Positions 6,505-13,223 of a stretch of DNA of 15,785 nucleotides are shown in pieces. How positions within the stretch are numbered: position 1 is the stretch's first letter; each line of letters starts with the position of its first letter. The translations under genes and the position numbers were made by a program. Origin of the DNA: JAKAWM01 sp049966695. Lineage in GTDB: Bacteria; Actinomycetota; Acidimicrobiia; Acidimicrobiales; Palsa-688. A model generated the notes under the pieces. It ran no database searches, was not told the origin of the DNA, and saw only the letters and a list, made by a program, of their open reading frames with translations. The DNA lies in contig JBMFUG010000066.1 of assembly GCA_049966695.1 (NCBI GenBank), forward strand, positions 1-15,785, read 5' to 3'.

Positions 6505-8358
6505 GTGAGTGGGCACTGGCCGCTTCGGGTGCTCATCGTCTCTGCGACCGTCGGGGCTGGCGACCAAGGCAACGCTGTCGAACTAGCCCGAAGGCTTAGG
6601 CGGCGGGGTCACACTGTCGAGGTCCGCGACTTTCTCGACGCAGCGCCGTTTGGCCTTGGACGGGCGCTCAGCAAGAGCTACGAGGCCGAACTGCGCCACG
6701 CCCCATGGTCATATGAGCTCATGTTCAGCGTTTGGTACAAGATGCCGTTCCTGCTCCCCCCGCTGGCCGCTTTGCTGAGCTTGTTCACCCGCCGCCCGCT
6801 GCTGCGCTGGGTAAGCCAAACCCGCGCTGACGTCGTGGTGTCGACCTACCCAGTGGCTACACAGGTCCTAGGACACTTGCGGTCCAGGGCTAAGCGCCGC
6901 TGGCGCAAGCGCTCAGCCTTGCACGTACCATTGGCAAGTTTCGTGACCGACTTCGGTTACCACCCGTTTTGGGCGCACCGGGGAACAGACCTCAACCTGG
7001 CCGTCCACCCGGCCACAGCCAAGGCCGTAGAGCGGCGAACGGGCAAGCCGAGCATCCCCTGCGAGCCTCTCGTCCCCCCGCGTTTCGGGCTGTCCCGCGC
7101 GCGCCGTTGGCAACAACGCTCCCTCTTGGGGCTCGAGGCCGACGAGCGCGCAGTGCTCATCTCGTCGGGTTCGTGGGGAGTTGGCGATGTCCGCGAGGCT
7201 TTCGAGCTCCTCGCCAATCACCCAGGTATCGTCCCTGTTGTCGCCTGCGGCCGCAACACTGCCCTTCGCAAGCAGCTCGAAGAGCTGGCCCAAGCCAAGC
7301 ACTTGCGCGCTGTGGTGCTCGGTTGGACCGACGACATGGCCGGTCTTATGGCAGCCTGCGACGTGCTGGTCGAAAATGCCGGGGGGCTCACCTCCTACGA
7401 GGCCATGCGTGCTGGGCTCCCCCTCGTCAGCTTCCGCCCGCTACCAGGCCACGGGCGGCGCAGCGCAGAAGCCATGGAACGAGCAGGGGTGTCACGGCTT
7501 GTCAAAGATGGCCGGGCTCTTTTGCAACGAGTGGTCGAGATCGGCCAGCCCGGGCCAGCTAGGCAGGCCCAACTAGCCCAAGCGGCTCGCTTGTTCTCCC
7601 ACGACGCGGCGCTAGAAGTCGCTCAATTGGGTGCCCTGGGCGCTCCGCCTCTACCTCGGCTAAGGCCAACGGTGCGGGTGGCTCGCTCTGCGGCGGCGGT
7701 AACCCTAGCCGGCGCCCTGGGCTGGGGTGCCCTCACTGCAGGAGTCGGGGTAGCTGCCGCCGCCGGCATTGGGGTCGCCCACCCGCCCGCGGGAGCGAGC
7801 AGTGACGTTTACGTAGGCGTACGCCTAAGCCCAAGCGAACTGGCTGACCCAACTGTGCGTTTTATGGTTGGCCACCTGGACATGAGCGCGATCATTTCGG
7901 CCAGCGTGGCGACTCGCCGTCCAGGCGCCCTTCGGGCCCTCGTGCTTGACGGAGCTGATGTGGAAAGTGGCGGCTGGGGTGGCTACAGGGACGTCCGTGA
8001 GCCCTTGGCGCCCTGGGACCAGGCGCTTTGGGACTCCCGGTCGGCCAAGGTCCTCAGGTCCGTCGCGCGTCAACCGGTCCCGGCCCTTTGCCCAGCCCGG
8101 AGCGTTACGGTGTTCGACCTGATCGACGCCAGCACAAGGCACCTCATGATGGTTGTCCCGAACACCACGATCCCGGTCCGGCCGAGCGGGCCCTACCCCC
8201 GGGACCAACTTGGGGTCCCACGTTTGCTGGCTGAGCACATCTACGAGGTGGACGGCTTAGCGATGTCGCCCTCTCACCTCGTGGTGGTACTGGACAAACT
8301 GCGAGGCCAACTGGCACGCGACGGCCTCGACAGCCGCCCACTGGACGCGCTCCAATGA
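6505..8358 (+). CDS. Membrane glycosyltransferase (MGDG-synthase/MurG-like) fused to a degenerate NodB-like domain
   Basis: This 617-residue protein has three parts. Residues 8-380 are a GT-B glycosyltransferase of the MurG/MGDG synthase type: the N-terminal loop VSATVGAGDQGNA (12-24, with Asp where the family usually has His), VVSTYP (111-116), ISSGSWGVGD (219-228) and the donor-site motif ENAGGLTSYEAMRAGLPLV (290-308). Residues 394-426 form one Ala/Gly-rich membrane segment. Residues 432-617 would lie outside the cell. That part aligns by eye with the NodB deacetylase encoded next door but lacks its metal ligands, so it is probably inactive. The likely role is to transfer a sugar to a lipid or envelope acceptor on the inner face. 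The GTG at 6505 is used because nothing upstream fits. Its TGA overlaps the next ATG by four bases, implying translational coupling. Acceptor and sugar are unknown. Confidence 0.8.
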   Translation: MSGHWPLRVLIVSATVGAGDQGNAVELARRLRRRGHTVEVRDFLDAAPFGLGRALSKSYEAELRHAPWSYELMFSVWYKMPFLLPPLAALLSLFTRRPLLRWVSQTRADVVVSTYPVATQVLGHLRSRAKRRWRKRSALHVPLASFVTDFGYHPFWAHRGTDLNLAVHPATAKAVERRTGKPSIPCEPLVPPRFGLSRARRWQQRSLLGLEADERAVLISSGSWGVGDVREAFELLANHPGIVPVVACGRNTALRKQLEELAQAKHLRAVVLGWTDDMAGLMAACDVLVENAGGLTSYEAMRAGLPLVSFRPLPGHGRRSAEAMERAGVSRLVKDGRALLQRVVEIGQPGPARQAQLAQAARLFSHDAALEVAQLGALGAPPLPRLRPTVRVARSAAAVTLAGALGWGALTAGVGVAAAAGIGVAHPPAGASSDVYVGVRLSPSELADPTVRFMVGHLDMSAIISASVATRRPGALRALVLDGADVESGGWGGYRDVREPLAPWDQALWDSRSAKVLRSVARQPVPALCPARSVTVFDLIDASTRHLMMVVPNTTIPVRPSGPYPRDQLGVPRLLAEHIYEVDGLAMSPSHLVVVLDKLRGQLARDGLDSRPLDALQ

Positions 8359-9095
8359 CGCCTTGGCCCAAAGCAGCGGTTACAGCTGGCGCTGCCTGCG
8401 GCGCGGCCGTGCTCGGCGCCGCCTTGGTACAACTTCTACCGGCCACCTCGAGCTTGCGCTGGGCTCGCAACCGCTGGATGCCCGCTTTGGCCGGCCTAGG
8501 GCCACCCGAGCACTTAGCGCTCACCTTCGACGATGGCCCAGACCCAGCCTCGACGCCTGCTTTCCTGGACGTCCTAGACCAGCTCGGGTGGCGCGCCACT
8601 TTTTTCATGCTCGGGGAAATGGCGGCCCGCAACCCCGCTATCGCCATCGAGGTGGCCAGGCGCGGCCACGAAGTGGCGGTGCACGGCTACCACCACGCCA
8701 ACCACCTCCACAGGGGCCCGCTCTGGGCGACCCGAGACCTCATCACCGCCCGCCAGTTGTTGGCACAGCTGACTGGGTCGTCCCCTCGCTGGTTCAGGCC
8801 CCCTTACGGGGCCATGTCCTCCTCCACGCTGGCCGCAGCCCGACGCTCCGGGCTGCGGCCAGTCCTGTGGAGCACATGGGGCCGGGACTGGCGCCGCGAG
8901 GCCACTGCAGAGTCGGTGGCAAAGGACGTCTCTGCAACGCTTGTGCCGGGAGCCACCGTCCTGCTCCACGACTCTGACTGCACTTCAGCCCCGCACAGCT
9001 GGAAGGCTACGCTCGCCGCCCTGCCCGTCCTGGCCGAGCACTGGCACGCTGCCGGCCTAGTCGTCGGCCCGCTCAGCGAGCACGGCCTCATCTGA
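8355..9095 (+). CDS. Membrane-anchored polysaccharide deacetylase (NodB family, CE4)
   Basis: This 246-residue protein is predicted to remove N- or O-acetyl groups from an envelope or exported glycan outside the membrane. Residues 8-30 are a single hydrophobic, Ala/Gly-rich anchor. All five NodB motifs are present: TFDDGPD (57-63, catalytic and metal-binding Asp59-Asp60), HGYHH (110-114, H-x3-H zinc ligands), RPPYG (148-152), WGRDW (175-179) and LLHD (203-206). The ATG at 8355 overlaps the stop of the glycosyltransferase gene as ATGA, so the two proteins are probably made together. The glycosyltransferase domain would face the cytoplasm and this domain the outside, which fits joint action on one product. 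The substrate is not known. It converges on ahpC across 113 bp. Confidence 0.9.
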   Translation: MTPWPKAAVTAGAACGAAVLGAALVQLLPATSSLRWARNRWMPALAGLGPPEHLALTFDDGPDPASTPAFLDVLDQLGWRATFFMLGEMAARNPAIAIEVARRGHEVAVHGYHHANHLHRGPLWATRDLITARQLLAQLTGSSPRWFRPPYGAMSSSTLAAARRSGLRPVLWSTWGRDWRREATAESVAKDVSATLVPGATVLLHDSDCTSAPHSWKATLAALPVLAEHWHAAGLVVGPLSEHGLI

Positions 9096-9120
9096 GCGAG
9101 CACCGCAGCTTGGCCTCTCG

Positions 9121-9164
9121 CGCCGCCCGGCAAGGCCTTGCCGGGCGGCGAGGCCTTGCCGGGC
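9121..9164. repeat. 30-bp perfect palindrome followed by a 14-bp direct repeat
   Basis: Positions 9121-9135 (CGCCGCCCGGCAAGG) are the exact reverse complement of 9136-9150, so the 30 bp form a perfect palindrome with no spacer. AGGCCTTGCCGGGC from its centre (9133-9146) is repeated at 9151-9164. A separate 12-bp palindrome, GTGCAGCTGCAC, follows at 9167-9178. The block sits between the convergent ends of the deacetylase gene and ahpC. It may work as a bidirectional terminator, but there is no T-tract; it could instead be a dispersed palindromic repeat. Confidence 0.7.
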
Positions 9165-9208
9165 TGGTGCAGCTGCACAATTGGGCCCTGGCCGCTACGG
9201 CTTGACGT

Positions 9209-9790
9209 TTATGCGGCCCCGGCCATCAAAGCGACCACGTCGATCGTGGGTTGGCCTTTTTGCCAGCCACAGGCGACCAGTTCGCCCGTCTGTAGGGCAT
9301 CAAGGATCCGCAGCACCTCAGGGACGTTGCGGCCCACTGACCCAGCAGTGACCATGACGAACTGGATAACCCCGTCGGGGTCGACGATGAAGGTCGCACG
9401 CTCCGCGACGCCGTCCGTGCCGATCACCCCGAGCGCCCCCGCCAGCTCACGCTTCACGTCGGAGAGCATGGGGAACGGCAAGTCGACCAAGTCCCGGTGC
9501 TGGGAGCGCCAGGCGTAGTGGACGTACTCGCTGTCGACGGAGGCCCCAAGCACCTGAGCACCCCTGGCTGCGAACTCGCTGTTCAGGCGCCCGAACTCTG
9601 CGATCTCAGTCGGGCAGACAAAGGTGAAGTCCTTGGGCCAGAAAAACAGCACCAGCCACTTGCCCGGGTAGTCGCCGGCCGAGACGGTGGTGAAGTAGTC
9701 GTTGGCGTCGGTAGCCTTTATGTCGGCCAACCTGCCAGGCACTAGAGCGGTCAGGGAAAAATCAGGGAGCTTGTCTCCGATTGTCAGCAC
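9209..9790 (-). CDS. ahpC: Alkyl hydroperoxide reductase C (peroxiredoxin, M. tuberculosis AhpC type)
   Basis: This 193-residue cytoplasmic peroxiredoxin reduces hydrogen peroxide, organic peroxides and probably peroxynitrite. Peroxidatic Cys59 is in DFTFVCPTEI (54-63), with the supporting Arg132 in ERATFIVDP. The sequence follows M. tuberculosis AhpC closely from memory (LTIGDKLP start, DYFTT, PGKW, FFWPKDFTFVCPTE, LPFPMLSD, TAGSVGRNV). Where that protein has two C-terminal cysteines (CACNW), this one has VACGW, so only Cys174 is left. The true start is the GTG at 9790, which has AAGGAGGG 5 nt upstream; the frame extends to 9889 without homology. No ahpD follows, unlike in many actinobacteria, so its reductant is uncertain. 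It is divergent from oxyR, and an OxyR-type site lies between them. Confidence 0.95.
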   Translation of the reverse strand: MLTIGDKLPDFSLTALVPGRLADIKATDANDYFTTVSAGDYPGKWLVLFFWPKDFTFVCPTEIAEFGRLNSEFAARGAQVLGASVDSEYVHYAWRSQHRDLVDLPFPMLSDVKRELAGALGVIGTDGVAERATFIVDPDGVIQFVMVTAGSVGRNVPEVLRILDALQTGELVACGWQKGQPTIDVVALMAGAA

Positions 9791-9794
9791 GTGT

Positions 9795-9802
9795 CCCTCC
9801 TT
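9795..9802 (-). promoter_or_regulatory. Shine-Dalgarno fixing the ahpC start
   Basis: AAGGAGGG on the minus strand lies 4 nt before the GTG at 9790. It settles the start against the longer in-frame option at 9889. Confidence 0.8.
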
Positions 9803-9832
9803 GTGGGTGACGTTGTGAAAGTGTGCACCTTT

Positions 9833-9861
9833 ATTGCAACTCCATCTGTCTAGCGCGCCAA
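9833..9861 (-). promoter_or_regulatory. Candidate ahpC promoter
   Basis: On the minus strand TTGGCG (9861-9856) is followed after 17 bp by TGCAAT (9838-9833), each matching about four of six consensus bases. Transcription would begin near 9826, about 36 nt before the GTG. A weak core promoter of this kind fits a gene that needs an activator such as OxyR. Confidence 0.5.
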
Positions 9862-9891
9862 GAGCGCCTTTGTTGCGTTTGCCCACCACTA

Positions 9892-9928
9892 ATAGCTCGA
9901 TGTGCCCCTATTGATAGGCTCCGGCTAT
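9892..9928. promoter_or_regulatory. Probable OxyR operator between ahpC and oxyR
   Basis: ATAG occurs at 9892-9895 and 9914-9917, 22 bp apart, and CTAT at 9908-9911 and 9925-9928. The right half, ATAG-N7-CTAT, fits the classic OxyR half-site (ATAGntnnnanCTAT) in length and ends. The 22-bp ATAG-to-ATAG step equals the spacing between the two dyads of the E. coli OxyR consensus. The left dyad is imperfect: its CTAT is 5 bp further right than expected and forms a CTAT-TG-ATAG palindrome with the right dyad. The block lies about 31 bp upstream of the ahpC -35 box and 92 bp before oxyR. Confidence 0.7.
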
Positions 9929-10020
9929 GGCTCGGTCTTCTCAACCGCTTGCGTTTGACAGGCTCCAGACCTGCCAAGCCCGAGCGTTGCCTAACATGGC
10001 GCAGCTTATGAGCCGGTCAC

Positions 10021-11079
10021 ATGCGTCGAACCAGCCGGGTCGAAGCGTTGCCTAAAGAAGTCAACCGCAGCCACCCGGCTGCCGCCGGCCCTCGGCGCTC
10101 CGGCTCCGCCGCTGCGACAGCGGCCCCGACCTTTGCCCAGCTCCGGGCCCTGGTAGCGGTGGCCGACACTTTGCATTTTGGCGTGGCGGCATCACGACTA
10201 GGGGTCAGCCAGCCCTCAGTGTCCGCCTTGGTCTCGTCACTTGAAAAAGCCCTGGGCGTGCACCTGGTCGAGCGCTCTACCCGCAGGGTCCTGCTGACAC
10301 CAGCCGGCCTAGCACTAGCCCCTCAAGCGCGCGAGATCCTAGCTGGCGTCGAGCGTCTCATAGCCGCCGCCGCTCAGCGCTCCCAACCTTTCAGTGGGCT
10401 GCTGCGGCTGGGCATCATCCCGACCGTGGCCCCGTACATATTGGCGCCAGTCCTCGCAACAATTAACCGTTACCTGCCCGATGTGCGACCTGACGTAACC
10501 GAAGGCCTGACCGCTAGCCTACTGGACGGCCTAATGGCTGGGCACCTGGACGCTGTGCTGCTGGCTATGCCGTCGGGCAGCTCAGAAGTGACAGAGGTGC
10601 CCCTGTACAGGGAAGACTTCGTCCTGCTGGTGCCCCCAGAGCACCACCTGGCCGGGCGCGACAGCCTCGACCCGGCCGTGCTGCGGGAACTGCGGCTATT
10701 ACTGCTGGCAGAGGGCCACTGCCTGGCTAGCCAAGCCCTCGACATATGCAGGCAGGTTGGTGCCGCTACCGACCACCCGGCCCGCGCAGCGTCGCTCACG
10801 ACGATCGCCCAGCTGGTAGCGGCCGGCCTGGGCACCACCCTGTTGCCCGAGACCGCCCTCCCGGTCGAGACGAGGAAAGGCAAGCTGGCCGTGGCCCGCT
10901 TCCGCCAACCAGCACCTGGGCGCACCATCGGCCTGGCTTTCCGCTCAGGAGCTGTCCTTGCCGGCGATTACGCACTGCTCGCCGAGCACCTCCGCCACGG
11001 GCTCGACAGGCCCGGCTTCGCAGGGCAGCTCGCCCATCGGGGCCAGTTGCCCGGCCGGCCGGACTTGTCGTACGCCTAG
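10021..11079 (+). CDS. oxyR: OxyR, LysR-type peroxide-sensing regulator
   Basis: This 352-residue transcription factor should sense hydrogen peroxide and activate ahpC. Residues 38-97 are a LysR winged helix-turn-helix (TFAQLRALVAVADTLHFGVA, then SRLGVSQPSVSALVSSLE). The rest is the periplasmic-binding-like sensor. EGHCLASQALDIC (231-243) has Cys234 and Cys243, nine residues apart, exactly as the redox pair Cys199/Cys208 of E. coli OxyR; the following RAASLTTIAQLVAAGLGTTLLP matches as well. An N-terminal extension of about 36 residues, rich in Arg, Ala and Pro, precedes the DNA-binding domain. It may be real or reflect an overcalled start; the only other in-frame start before the domain is a TTG at 10048, and a TGA at 10009 closes the frame upstream. 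No Shine-Dalgarno is obvious. It is divergent from ahpC. Confidence 0.93.
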   Translation: MRRTSRVEALPKEVNRSHPAAAGPRRSGSAAATAAPTFAQLRALVAVADTLHFGVAASRLGVSQPSVSALVSSLEKALGVHLVERSTRRVLLTPAGLALAPQAREILAGVERLIAAAAQRSQPFSGLLRLGIIPTVAPYILAPVLATINRYLPDVRPDVTEGLTASLLDGLMAGHLDAVLLAMPSGSSEVTEVPLYREDFVLLVPPEHHLAGRDSLDPAVLRELRLLLLAEGHCLASQALDICRQVGAATDHPARAASLTTIAQLVAAGLGTTLLPETALPVETRKGKLAVARFRQPAPGRTIGLAFRSGAVLAGDYALLAEHLRHGLDRPGFAGQLAHRGQLPGRPDLSYA

Positions 11080-11104
11080 AGGGCCCTTGCCAGCTTCTCC
11101 GTGG

Positions 11105-12877
11105 CTAACCCGCACCGCCAAGGCGTCGGGCCTTCAGATCAATTCGAGCTACGTAACGGCTCACAAGGTGCTCCCTAATGCGTGGCAGCACCTGGTCCCG
11201 GCCGCGCCGGCTGTAAAGGGTGTGGTCGACGTCACCGAGGACGTCGAGCCGGAAAATACCCGTGCGCTCCAAAGCTCGCAACTGGTGCAGCTCGCCCCTC
11301 GTCACGAGCCACCCAGTTTCGGTGTCGCAAATGACGTACGTCTCGGCGCCGCGCTCGACCAACCTCCTCAGCGCGACGAACGGGCGCCACCGCTCACCCA
11401 GCCGGTTAGCCAACCACCATAAGACATGAGACAGTCCCCGCGCCGAGCGGCCCATTGCATGTACAGAGCGGTGACGACGGCCAAGCTCGTAAAGGGCCCG
11501 GCGTGCCTGGTCAAGCCAGCCAGGTGGCCGCAGCACGCTCGCCTCGTCGTCGGGCTGCCGCGAAGCCTTCGTAGCGGACGGGGCGGGCGGGAAAGCTGGG
11601 TTTACCGCTACGACGCCGCGGGCCCCCAACGACATGCCCGCCTCTATCGCGTGACGTGCCCCCGAGCAAAGACCGACTAAGACCAACGACGACATCCCGT
11701 CGGGAGAAAGCTCGGAAGCTATGTCCATGATGTCCTCCATGGCGCACGGTGGGTAAACCACGTCCGACGGCTCGCCAGGCCGAGGACGGCTGTCACCGAG
11801 GCCGCTCAAGTCCACCCGTAAGACGCTCAGGCCGCTTTGTGCCCACTCGCGAGCAGGCCCCACCCACAGGCGACCGGGCCCCGTATGGTCGGCCCAACCG
11901 GAGTTAAGTACCACAACGGTAGTCGGAGCTTGACCGCCAACCGGCTCGCCGCCCTCGTAACCTGGGGCACGGGTCGCCATTATCCCGAACAACTTGTTAG
12001 GCCCAAGAGAAACTATTTCCTCGGTAACGACCTCGTCTTCAAGGACCTTTAAGCGCGCTACGCGCTGTTTATCCAGCTCGAAGCCGTGCTCTTCCAAGCC
12101 GACAGCACCCGATAACCACGACACCACGGACTCGATGGTGCCGAGCGTGCTCTCGGGCACCCTGGCCGCCCCGTACCAGGACCCGAGCAGCTCTTCTTGG
12201 CCACCAACAGGCTCCACCTCGACGTGGTGCACCGATAGCCAGTCCGACACGGCCTTGCGCACCCGTCTCCCCGGGCGCAAGAGCACGAGTGCCCGCTTGG
12301 CGAGCTCGCCCTCACAGCCAGCGAGCGTCAGGCCCGTCAGTTCAGCCACCGTCTCAGGGCCGTAAACAGCTCCGAGCACCTCGACCGAAGCGGTGCCCGG
12401 GCCACCTACGGCCGCCTCCGGACGGTCGTCGCCCATGTACACCCGGCGTAGGAGCTCCTGGTCGCGCAAGTAGGACCGCCCGCTGTCGCAGGGATCCCAC
12501 AGCACTAGCGCGTCCAGGTCACAACCAGCCGCCACAGAAGCAGCGATCGTCGCTCCCAGTCGCATCCCGAGCACCGACACTTGCCTAGCGCCTGCTGAGC
12601 GGGCAAAGTCCACAGCGGCGCGCACTGACGCTTGCCATGCCTCCAAGCGGCCCGGGTCGGTGTCTAGCCCCGCAGAGTCCCCGGTACCGTCGTAGTCGAT
12701 TTGCAAGACAGCAAAGCGCGCCGCCGCCAGCTGCTCCCCGAGAAGCCTGTACGCACGAGCCGTAGCTTCTGCCTCCACGCCGAAAGGAGGGCACAGCACG
12801 ACAACACCCCTGGCTAGCTCGCCGTCAGGCAAGTAGTACCTGGCGAAAAGCGGGCGACCATCTGGCCCGAACCACAA
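11105..12877 (-). CDS. Tandem alpha/beta-hydrolase fusion resembling exosortase-A-associated hydrolases 2 and 1
   Basis: This 590-residue protein contains two complete alpha/beta-hydrolase folds. The N-terminal one (about 1-265) has VVVLCPPFGVEAE (25-37), DYDGTGDSAG (61-70) and LVLWDPCDSGRSYL (124-137). Its nucleophile elbow is GMRLG (104-108), so the Ser is replaced by Arg, as I recall for exosortase-associated hydrolase 2 (GLRxG). The C-terminal one (about 285-575) has VVVLNSGWADHTGPGRLW (321-338), DLSGLGDS (356-363) and the elbow GLCSG (402-406), with Cys404 in the Ser position. A possible Asp518 (VICDTETGW) and His552 (GDVDHTLYS) complete a Cys-Asp-His triad; this half resembles hydrolase 1. 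The start is a TTG at 12877; a TAG upstream leaves no ATG or GTG. It lies downstream of an adenylation enzyme on the same strand after 346 bp. The reaction is unknown; acyl transfer or thioester release is my inference. Confidence 0.75.
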   Translation of the reverse strand: MWFGPDGRPLFARYYLPDGELARGVVVLCPPFGVEAEATARAYRLLGEQLAAARFAVLQIDYDGTGDSAGLDTDPGRLEAWQASVRAAVDFARSAGARQVSVLGMRLGATIAASVAAGCDLDALVLWDPCDSGRSYLRDQELLRRVYMGDDRPEAAVGGPGTASVEVLGAVYGPETVAELTGLTLAGCEGELAKRALVLLRPGRRVRKAVSDWLSVHHVEVEPVGGQEELLGSWYGAARVPESTLGTIESVVSWLSGAVGLEEHGFELDKQRVARLKVLEDEVVTEEIVSLGPNKLFGIMATRAPGYEGGEPVGGQAPTTVVVLNSGWADHTGPGRLWVGPAREWAQSGLSVLRVDLSGLGDSRPRPGEPSDVVYPPCAMEDIMDIASELSPDGMSSLVLVGLCSGARHAIEAGMSLGARGVVAVNPAFPPAPSATKASRQPDDEASVLRPPGWLDQARRALYELGRRHRSVHAMGRSARGLSHVLWWLANRLGERWRPFVALRRLVERGAETYVICDTETGWLVTRGELHQLRALERTGIFRLDVLGDVDHTLYSRRGRDQVLPRIREHLVSRYVARIDLKARRLGGAG

Positions 12878-13223
12878 TGCACCGCTGCTCGCCGCTAAAC
12901 CCCCTGCTCTGCACTAGACAACATTGCGGCCCCAATGCCGATTGCCCCAAAAGCGTAGGAGCGGCATCTCCAGCACTTAAGCAGGCAAAGACAAGCGTTG
13001 CTGCCATGTTGAAGTGCGACCCCATGCCCCTGACATGGCTCAGCCACCCGCAAAAGGCTAGCACGCACCCCACAGCACCTCGCGACCAAACATGTGCCGC
13101 CGTAGCCTCCTGTTAGCGCGACATGCCGGCCGCCTGGCACGAGCCGGCCAAGAGCTGGGCTCGTGCACCACGATGGCCAGCTATCAATTGCTTCGCCGCT
13201 GTTGCCATGGTGGGCTGAGACCC
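12878..13223. other. 346-bp gap without a convincing gene
   Basis: This lies between the stop of the adenylation gene and the start of the tandem hydrolase gene, both on the minus strand. I looked for a small carrier protein (a DSL-type phosphopantetheine site) in all frames and found none. Short frames on both strands are rich in Cys and Arg and look non-coding. An AGGAGG at about 13109-13114 on the minus strand is followed by an ATG 12 nt later, but that frame stops after 11 residues. No strong promoter or terminator is evident, so it may hold an untranslated leader for the hydrolase gene. Confidence 0.5.

Noticed and set aside
8363..8977. 204-codon plus-strand frame inside the deacetylase gene
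   Set aside because: Shifted-frame shadow of the NodB gene, which carries all five motifs.
9955..9960. Perfect TTGACA upstream of oxyR considered as its -35 box
   Set aside because: No -10-like hexamer lies 16-18 bp downstream; the nearest (TAACAT at 9992) is 31 bp away, so I do not call a promoter.
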